From positions 1-64,000 of the forward strand of contig CBDALO010000204.1 of assembly GCA_965196985.1 (NCBI GenBank): 64,000 bases of DNA, in the 5' to 3' direction. The notes beneath the pieces were generated by a model. That model was not told where the DNA came from and did no database searches. It was given only the letters and a program-made list of their open reading frames with translations. Below, piece by piece: positions 57,864 through 64,000 of this stretch; the stretch's first letter is position 1; each line of letters opens with the position of its first letter. The position numbers and the translations under genes were made by a program. The stretch is from 2-12-FULL-35-23 sp965196985. Its GTDB lineage: Bacteria > Pseudomonadota > Gammaproteobacteria > UBA12402.

Positions 57864-59135
57864 ATGAGCGATAGCACTAACTCACGACGTTTACTTATTT
57901 CAGCTACTTGTATTGGTAGCGTCTTAGAAATGTACGATTTTGTAATTTATGCTGCTCTAGCTACTGTCTTAGCTAAGCTATTTTATCCAAGTGGTGACCC
58001 AAGCTTAGCACTACTAGCTACCTTTGGTACCTTTGCCGTTGGTTATTTTTCTCGCCCCCTCAGTGGCATTCTATTTAGTCACTTTAGTGATCGGCGTGGT
58101 CGACGTGCTGGCCTTGTGTTAACTGTTCTGTCTATGGGAATTCCTGTTTTTCTAATTGGCCTATTACCAAGCTACGCAACTATCGGTTACGCTGCACCAA
58201 TACTTTTGTTGCTTTGTCGAGTTTTACAAGGCCTATCTGTTGGCGGCGAGTTTCCAAGCGCGACAGCCTTTCTAGTAGAGCATGCCCCTACTGAAAAACG
58301 AGGCATTTTCTCAAGCTGGGTTTTTTTCGGAATTAACCTTGGTATTGCCTTGGCTACCTTTGTCGCTTTCTTGGTAACTTTCTTATTTTCTCACCAGCAG
58401 CTACAAAGCTGGGCTTGGCGTATTCCTTTCCTAGCTGGTGGAATATTAGTTGTTATCAGTTACTATATTCGCAGACGCTTACATGAAACTCCCCTATTCC
58501 AAGAAATAGAAAAAACTCGCTCTAAAGCCAAACTTCCTTTGGTTGCCGTATTCAAACGCAACCCTTTTAATGTATTCGTTGGGTTTGGCATCGTCGTTAT
58601 TATGGCTGCCTCTATTGGTACAACCTTTTTATTTATGCCTGCTTATTTGCATCATTACTTAGGCCTTCAATTAACAAGCGCTTTATTACTTAATACCATT
58701 AACGTTATTATTTTTAGCTGCTTCATCCCTGCAACCGCACTTCTATCTGACCGCTTTGGCCGTAAGCCAGTTTTACTAATAGGTGCTGGGCTTTTTATTC
58801 TGTTTGCTTACCCAAGCTTTATGCTAATACTACATAAAGAACCCGTGGCTATTTTGATTGGTCTAATTTATTTGGGAATCTTTAGTGCTTTTATTGTTGG
58901 GCCAATCTCATCCACACTAGCCGAACCGTTTGAAACCTCTTACCGCACCACAGGTATTGCCACTGCCTATAACTTCAGCTTTGGCATCGTCGGTGGCTTA
59001 ACGCCTTTCTTATTAACTTACTTTTTAGAAAAAACCTCTAGCAACTTAGTACCTGCTGTCTACATGATGATTGCAGCGATTATCAGCTTACCTTTTATGT
59101 TGCTGATAAAAAGATATAACCATTCCAAACTATAA
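57864..59135 (+). CDS. MFS transporter, metabolite:H+ symporter (MHS/ProP-like) type
   Basis: The 423-residue protein has twelve predicted membrane segments. The MHS signature pattern is present: VLEMYDFVIYAALATVLAKLFYP at helix 1, FSDRRGRRAG after helix 2, and LCRVLQGLSVGGEFPSA. The MHS family takes up organic acids, proline/betaine or related solutes with protons. The substrate cannot be told from sequence. It ends six bases inside the convergent aroE gene. Confidence 0.88.
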   Translation: MSDSTNSRRLLISATCIGSVLEMYDFVIYAALATVLAKLFYPSGDPSLALLATFGTFAVGYFSRPLSGILFSHFSDRRGRRAGLVLTVLSMGIPVFLIGLLPSYATIGYAAPILLLLCRVLQGLSVGGEFPSATAFLVEHAPTEKRGIFSSWVFFGINLGIALATFVAFLVTFLFSHQQLQSWAWRIPFLAGGILVVISYYIRRRLHETPLFQEIEKTRSKAKLPLVAVFKRNPFNVFVGFGIVVIMAASIGTTFLFMPAYLHHYLGLQLTSALLLNTINVIIFSCFIPATALLSDRFGRKPVLLIGAGLFILFAYPSFMLILHKEPVAILIGLIYLGIFSAFIVGPISSTLAEPFETSYRTTGIATAYNFSFGIVGGLTPFLLTYFLEKTSSNLVPAVYMMIAAIISLPFMLLIKRYNHSKL

Positions 59136-59954
59136 GTCCATCGCTTGCGCTATCACCGACTGGGTTTGTGGTTCAAACCCAGTCCATAGTTTAAAAGCCA
59201 AAGCTGCCTGCTCAACCACCATACCCATTCCATCAACGCAAAACGCTGCATTTTTTTGTTTTGCCCATTGCAAAAAGGGCGATGGATCTTTGGGAAATTT
59301 AAGATCATAGCAAAGACTCTGTGCACTTAAGGTTAAACTCTCTGGTAATAATGTTGGCACCGCCATAAAACTAGTTGTATCAATAATCACATCAAACTGC
59401 TTACCAGCTAACTGCTGATAATTAATTGCCTGCACATCATTCTTGGCTTTCTCTACTCCATTAACGATTTGTTGCGCTTTGGCCAAGGTACGATTTACCA
59501 AATAAATACACATTGGCCTCTCATTGAGAATAGGATATAAAATACCTCTTGCTGCTCCACCCGCCCCTAGAATTACTACTTTTTTATTTTTTAATGAATA
59601 GTTTAAATTTAATATAACGTCTCTAATAAACCCTAAACCATCCGTGTTATAGCCTTTAATAACTCCCTCATCTTCAAATACAAAAGTATTAACCGCACCT
59701 GCGTACTTCGCTTCATTGGATAATGGGGCTGCCAAAGCAAAAGCCTGCTCTTTAAAAGGAACTGTGATATTACACCCTGCGAAACCCTGCTGTTGTAGTT
59801 CTAATATCACACTTTCAAATTGCTCAAGCGCAACTAAGCGCTTAGTGTAATTCACACTTAACCCAGCTTGTTGGGCAAACTGCTGATGAATCCACGGTGA
59901 ACGACTATGCTCAACTGGATTCCCCAATACACAAAGCTTATATTTTTTTATCAA
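59130..59954 (-). CDS. aroE: Shikimate dehydrogenase
   Basis: AroE reduces 3-dehydroshikimate with NADPH in aromatic amino acid synthesis. The 274-residue protein has the substrate motif LGNPVEHSRSPWIH, catalytic lysine in NITVPFKEQAF, and NTDGLGF. The cofactor loop is GAGGAARGI with NRT following, and MGMVVEQAALAF lies near the end. Length and motifs are standard. It is divergent from the Mrp operon. Confidence 0.95.
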   Translation of the reverse strand: MIKKYKLCVLGNPVEHSRSPWIHQQFAQQAGLSVNYTKRLVALEQFESVILELQQQGFAGCNITVPFKEQAFALAAPLSNEAKYAGAVNTFVFEDEGVIKGYNTDGLGFIRDVILNLNYSLKNKKVVILGAGGAARGILYPILNERPMCIYLVNRTLAKAQQIVNGVEKAKNDVQAINYQQLAGKQFDVIIDTTSFMAVPTLLPESLTLSAQSLCYDLKFPKDPSPFLQWAKQKNAAFCVDGMGMVVEQAALAFKLWTGFEPQTQSVIAQAMDL

Positions 59955-60035
59955 TTTAACCCCTCTCTAAATCACACCCTAGCTAAGCGCTTGAACAACC
60001 GTTATCATACCCATTGCTTTAATGGATTAACAACT

Positions 60036-62357
60036 ATGCTACATTTGGTTCTAACTACCTTTTTGCTTGCACTAATTTGCCCTCTACTGTGTCAATATCA
60101 TCGCAAATTCATTGGTTGGGCACTTGCCCTTCTTCCTTTTGCTTTATTTGTACTTTTCATTGCGCAAATACCAGGCATTCTTCATGGTGACACTATTAGC
60201 TCCTCTTTACCTTGGCTAGCAACTTTGAAGATTAAACTTAGCTTTTATCTAGATGGCTTGAGCTTATTGTTTTGCTTATTAATTACAGGCATCGGCACAC
60301 TCATCATTATTTATAGCGGCTTTTATTTAAAAGGGCACCGACAACTTGGCCTTTATTATACTTATTTATTTTTCTTTATGGGTGCAATGCTTGGCACGGT
60401 TCTATCTTCCAACTTAATTACCTTGTTTATCTTTTGGGAACTAACTAGCCTCTCTTCCTATCTGCTAATTAGCTTTAACCATCAAAACAAAGGCTCAAGG
60501 CGTGCTGCTTTGCAAGGCCTGCTCGTTACAGCAAGTGGCGGTCTACTCATGCTAGTAAGTTTTATTATGATTGGCAGCATTACTCACCACTATGCTCTTA
60601 CCACCCTATTTAATGAGCATAAAATGCTAACTAGCAGTGCCTACTACCCTGTTTTAGTTATCCTCCTATTAATTGGCGCCTTCACTAAATCAGCCCAATA
60701 TCCATTCCACTTTTGGCTACCTAACGCCATGCAAGCACCTACTCCAGTCAGTGCCTATCTACACTCTGCCACCATGGTTAAACTTGGGGTTTATTTGGTT
60801 GCTCGTATGCTACCTATCCTTGGGCATACTGCACTTTGGACAGCTTTGCTAACAAGCTTTGGCAGCGCAACTATGATTTGTGCAGCCATCTTGGCACTGC
60901 GTGTGACTGACTTAAAGTTGCTACTTGCTTATTCAACCGTAATGGCTTTAGGCGCTTTAATGTTTTTACTTGCTTCTGGCAAACCAGAAACAATTGAAGC
61001 CGCCATGGTGTTTTTATTAGCCCATGCTTTATATAAAGGCGCTCTCTTCCTAACCGTTGGAAATATTGATCATGCCACTGGGACTCGTGAACTACCGCAA
61101 CTACATGGGCTTGCTAAATATATGCCTATTACCTTTGCCGCTGTCATATTAAGCGCCATCTCCATGGCCGGCTTACCGCCCGTACTAGGCTTCATTAGTA
61201 AAGAAATCATCTACGGCGCCAAGCTAGCTGAACCCAATTTTGCTTGGACACTAACCAGCATCGCCTTCCTTACCAATGTGGTTTTTGTCGTTATCGCACT
61301 ACTTGTCGTTATTAAACCTTTCTTAACAGCAAAAACAACTATAGCTAACAATACCTTTCAACAAGCTCATGAAGCAGGGTTCGCTTCCTGGCTACCACCT
61401 CTCTTATTGGGATGCCTTGGCTTACTCTTTGGACTCTATCCCTCTCTTATTGATAAAAACCTTATTACTCCAGCAACAAGTAGTATTTTACAACAAAGCA
61501 ATACCGTAACTTTAAACCTATGGCACGGGGTCACCCCTGCCGTACTACTAAGCTCACTAACCTTTTTAGTTGCTGCCGGAATCTACTTTATTTACCCAAC
61601 TATCAACAGATTTCTTAAAAAAGCCACTTGGCTTAATCGCTTTAGCCCTGAAAACTGTTATCAAATTAGCTTACGACTATTCAACTCTATTGCCGCTAAC
61701 ATAACCCATATTATTCAACCTGGCTTACTACGTATCTACACAGCTGTTACTTTTATTGTTATGGCAGCACTCACATTAGGTACTTTTTATTACTTTAAAC
61801 ATGTTCCTGCAGCACATTGGCTTCCTAATGCACCCTGGTTTGATTGGTTAATTGCCATTGTTATGGCTATCGCAGCTATTGCCACCTTGGTTACATCTTC
61901 TTATTTAGCTAGCTTAGCCTTTCTTAGTATTATTGGTATTGGTTCAACATTAGTTTTCTTGCTTTACTCAGCTCCGGACGTTGCAATGACCCAGCTTCTC
62001 GTCGACGTTCTAACTATTGTTATAGTAGTATTAGCTTTGTATAGACTACAGTCACTCCCTTCTTATGAAAAACTTCGTCGCCGTGCTTTCTTCTTTAACC
62101 TAATTATTTCACTAGCAGTTGGCATTGCAGTTACTTTAATTTTATTATCAATTATCAGTATACCGCTTAACCTCTATGTCAATAATTACTTTGCTGCTCA
62201 TAGCCTCCCTATGGCACATGGTCGAAATATAGTTAATGTTATTCTAGTAGATTTCCGATCCTTTGATACTTTAGGTGAGGTTATCGTTGTTGCTATCGCA
62301 GGCTTAGGTGTCTACGGATTGCTTAAATTCAACAGTGAAAAAAAGGGACCTCAATGA
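60036..62357 (+). CDS. mrpA: Mrp-type Na+/H+ antiporter subunit A
   Basis: MrpA is the large subunit of a multi-subunit cation/proton antiporter related to complex I. The longer frame starts inside the aroE leader. I choose ATG 60036 (MLHLVLTTFLLALICPLL), giving 773 residues. It has NuoL-like membrane helices with ELTSLSSYLLISF and the quinone-like-family motif FHFWLPNAMQAPTPVSAYLHSATMVKLG. A C-terminal extension, with VLLYSAPDVAMTQLLVDV and an MbhE/MrpB-like end, marks MrpA. It overlaps mrpB by four bases. Confidence 0.92.
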   Translation: MLHLVLTTFLLALICPLLCQYHRKFIGWALALLPFALFVLFIAQIPGILHGDTISSSLPWLATLKIKLSFYLDGLSLLFCLLITGIGTLIIIYSGFYLKGHRQLGLYYTYLFFFMGAMLGTVLSSNLITLFIFWELTSLSSYLLISFNHQNKGSRRAALQGLLVTASGGLLMLVSFIMIGSITHHYALTTLFNEHKMLTSSAYYPVLVILLLIGAFTKSAQYPFHFWLPNAMQAPTPVSAYLHSATMVKLGVYLVARMLPILGHTALWTALLTSFGSATMICAAILALRVTDLKLLLAYSTVMALGALMFLLASGKPETIEAAMVFLLAHALYKGALFLTVGNIDHATGTRELPQLHGLAKYMPITFAAVILSAISMAGLPPVLGFISKEIIYGAKLAEPNFAWTLTSIAFLTNVVFVVIALLVVIKPFLTAKTTIANNTFQQAHEAGFASWLPPLLLGCLGLLFGLYPSLIDKNLITPATSSILQQSNTVTLNLWHGVTPAVLLSSLTFLVAAGIYFIYPTINRFLKKATWLNRFSPENCYQISLRLFNSIAANITHIIQPGLLRIYTAVTFIVMAALTLGTFYYFKHVPAAHWLPNAPWFDWLIAIVMAIAAIATLVTSSYLASLAFLSIIGIGSTLVFLLYSAPDVAMTQLLVDVLTIVIVVLALYRLQSLPSYEKLRRRAFFFNLIISLAVGIAVTLILLSIISIPLNLYVNNYFAAHSLPMAHGRNIVNVILVDFRSFDTLGEVIVVAIAGLGVYGLLKFNSEKKGPQ

Positions 62358-62764
62358 ACTCCTTAGTCCTTAGAACTGCAACTAAATTTTTATTAGCACT
62401 AATGCTGCTATTTTCTATTTTTATTTTATTTAGAGGTCATAATAAACCTGGTGGTGGATTTATTGCTGGGCTAATCACTGCGAGCGCTTTTGCTTTATAT
62501 CTAATGGCACATGGACCAATTGCCTCAAGAAAATTAGTTCTCATTGACTTACATTACTGTATTGCCATTGGTGTTAGCACCGTACTCTTAAGTGGCTTGC
62601 TTTCCTTGTTAGAAAAAAAACCTTTCCTAACAGGACTGTGGCACTCCCTTAAATTAGCCAACCTTAAAATAAGTATAGGGACACCTATTTTGTTTGATAT
62701 TGGTGTATACATTACCGTCGTATCAGCAATTACAATGATATTATTTGCGCTTGAGGAAAAATAA
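62354..62764 (+). CDS. mrpB: Mrp-type Na+/H+ antiporter subunit B
   Basis: The 136-residue membrane protein has four hydrophobic segments and the conserved motif RGHNKPGGGFIAGL of the MrpB/MnhB domain. Its ATG overlaps the mrpA stop and its own stop abuts mrpC, so it is part of one translationally coupled operon. Confidence 0.93.
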   Translation: MNSLVLRTATKFLLALMLLFSIFILFRGHNKPGGGFIAGLITASAFALYLMAHGPIASRKLVLIDLHYCIAIGVSTVLLSGLLSLLEKKPFLTGLWHSLKLANLKISIGTPILFDIGVYITVVSAITMILFALEEK

Positions 62765-63133
62765 ATGGAAGTGCTACTATGCTGGTTAGTTGGATTACTT
62801 TTTACCGTCAGTGTTTACCTGCTATTAAATAAAAATCTCATTCGTGTCTTGTTTGGAATTATTTTAATTAGCAGTAGCATTAACTTGCTTATCTTTATCG
62901 TCGGTCGCTTAACTTTCAACGCACCAGCATTTATTGCTAATAAAGTCACTTATGCAGCTATTGCCAACGCGCTACCCCAAGCGCTAATTTTGACCGCACT
63001 TGTAATCGGCTTTGGTGTAGCTACTTATGCACTCATTCTCATCACTCGCACCTGGCAAGAGTTAGGCACCATGAATTCCAATAGAATGCAACTCACTGAA
63101 ACAAAGCCCTCACTTAATGAGGTAGAGTCATGA
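62765..63133 (+). CDS. mrpC: Mrp-type Na+/H+ antiporter subunit C
   Basis: The 122-residue protein resembles NuoK. It has three membrane segments, with RVLFGIILISSSINLLIFIVG and DPLPQALILTALVI-like ANALPQALILTALVIGFG. The polar C-terminal tail is short. It overlaps mrpD by four bases. Confidence 0.93.
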   Translation: MEVLLCWLVGLLFTVSVYLLLNKNLIRVLFGIILISSSINLLIFIVGRLTFNAPAFIANKVTYAAIANALPQALILTALVIGFGVATYALILITRTWQELGTMNSNRMQLTETKPSLNEVES

Positions 63134-64000
63134 ACTGGATCATTGTTCTACCCATCATTATTCCACTAATTATTGCGGCCTTTGTCTTTACTGCTTGGCA
63201 CTATAGCTATCTACAACGACTTTTTACATTAATTGGCAGCTTCATCAACTTCCTCGTTGCAATTATATTATTAGTAGCAGTATCCCATCATGGCTACTTA
63301 GTCATGCAGGTAGGCAGCTGGCCAGCACCCTTTGGCATTACTTTGGTCGCCGACCTTTTTAGTGCACTAATGGTACTAACAGCTAGCTTTATCGGCTTTT
63401 GTGTGGTTATTTTTTCTTGGGTTGATATTAAAAAAACAGCCATTCGAAAAGGCTTTTATCCCGCCTACTGTATTTTATTAGCAGGGTTATCTGGTGCTTT
63501 TTTAACTGGAGACCTATTTAACCTTTATGTTTGGTTTGAAATTATTCTTATTGCTTCTTTTGTACTGCTTTCGCTAACCGATGGTCACTTACGACTAGAA
63601 GGCGGCGTTAAATATGCTGTATTAAACCTTATCGCCACTTTACTATTGCTAACTTCAATTGCCTTTTTATACGGAATTACAGGCACATTAAATCTTGCCA
63701 GCCTCTCAGAACACCTTGCCCACTCAGACAAAATTGGCCTTATTACAACAATTGCTGTTTTATTTATTATTTCTTTTGGTATCAAAGCTGCTCTTTTTCC
63801 CCTATTTTTCTGGCTGCCAGCTTCATACCATACAACATCCTACTCCGCTTCAGCCATTTTCTCAGGCGTATTAAGCAAAGTAGGTGTCTATGCTCTAATT
63901 CGAGTTTTTACTTTACTTTTCCTACAGAACTTCCATTACATCCATACTTTATTATTATTAATTGTCAATCTCACTTTACTCGCCGGCATTATTGGTGCCA
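63130..64000 (+). CDS. mrpD: Mrp-type Na+/H+ antiporter subunit D (partial, runs off window)
   Basis: The open frame from ATG 63130 is unbroken to the window end (290 residues). It is a NuoN/NuoL-like protein with VWFEIILIASFVLLSL and the lysine-bearing GIKAALFPLFFWLPASYHTTSYSASA region, which defines MrpD-type subunits. Further mrp genes (E, F, G) are expected beyond the window. Confidence 0.92.
   Translation, partial: MNWIIVLPIIIPLIIAAFVFTAWHYSYLQRLFTLIGSFINFLVAIILLVAVSHHGYLVMQVGSWPAPFGITLVADLFSALMVLTASFIGFCVVIFSWVDIKKTAIRKGFYPAYCILLAGLSGAFLTGDLFNLYVWFEIILIASFVLLSLTDGHLRLEGGVKYAVLNLIATLLLLTSIAFLYGITGTLNLASLSEHLAHSDKIGLITTIAVLFIISFGIKAALFPLFFWLPASYHTTSYSASAIFSGVLSKVGVYALIRVFTLLFLQNFHYIHTLLLLIVNLTLLAGIIGA

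Overview
The window is about 40% GC and comes from a gammaproteobacterium. Marker arrangements support this: the ygfA–6S RNA–zapA cluster, a divergent pilM/ponA (PBP1a) pair, adjacent parE and parC, and a fused aspartokinase/diaminopimelate decarboxylase. A 58-residue protein resembling the Coxiella CBU_0585 family and two eukaryotic-like protein kinase genes point towards a host-associated, Legionellales- or Piscirickettsia-like lineage. That placement is inference from remembered family distributions, not a database result.

The dominant feature is recent insertion-sequence traffic and gene decay. Eleven elements of seven types can be delimited: five nearly identical 1,532-bp IS256-family copies, two 1,465-bp IS4-family copies, two ISKra4-like copies of about 1,387 bp, and single IS5/ISL2-like, ISNCY-like, IS481-like and IS91-like elements. 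Most have target duplications I could read base by base. Removing the element and one duplication rejoins the host gene in frame. The broken hosts are pilM, two paralogous MFS transporters, a kinase, a kinase-repeat protein, a GAF/PAS/GGDEF/EAL protein hit twice, a heavy-metal-type sensor kinase, an IS481-like transposase and an IS4 transposase. Single-base frameshifts add to the damage in the bcr-like transporter, the response regulator, the GGDEF/EAL protein, both kinases and one ISKra4 copy.

Layout. 1–3.8 kb: pilM split by an IS4 element that itself carries an IS256 copy. 4–9.4 kb: ponA, a cobalamin-type ribonucleotide reductase and the small protein. 9.5–15.8 kb: two IS-disrupted MFS paralogues and tag. 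15.8–19.7 kb: a Nudix-like gene, the second IS4 copy and a frameshifted Bcr/CflA transporter. 19.7–28 kb: a housekeeping block with a pteridine reductase, MidA-like methyltransferase, ygfA, 6S RNA, zapA, a ZapB-like protein, parC and parE. 28–37 kb: an island with two kinase genes and three IS elements. The second gene is followed by about 23 copies of a 27-residue repeat and is the most novel item here. 37–41.6 kb: lysine biosynthesis fusion, a JmjC/cupin protein and an M50 protease. 41.7–54.9 kb: IS-ridden region with the c-di-GMP protein and a two-component pair. 55–64 kb: intact dacB, pcnB, an MHS-type transporter, aroE and the start of an Mrp Na+/H+ antiporter operon.

Non-coding items include 6S RNA, whose promoter overlaps the zapA stop codon, and a repeated ~140-nt palindromic element (two copies) whose outer stem shows paired base changes. 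Two further long palindromes lie in the parE–parC gap and upstream of the lysine fusion gene. I saw no CRISPR array, rRNA or tRNA.
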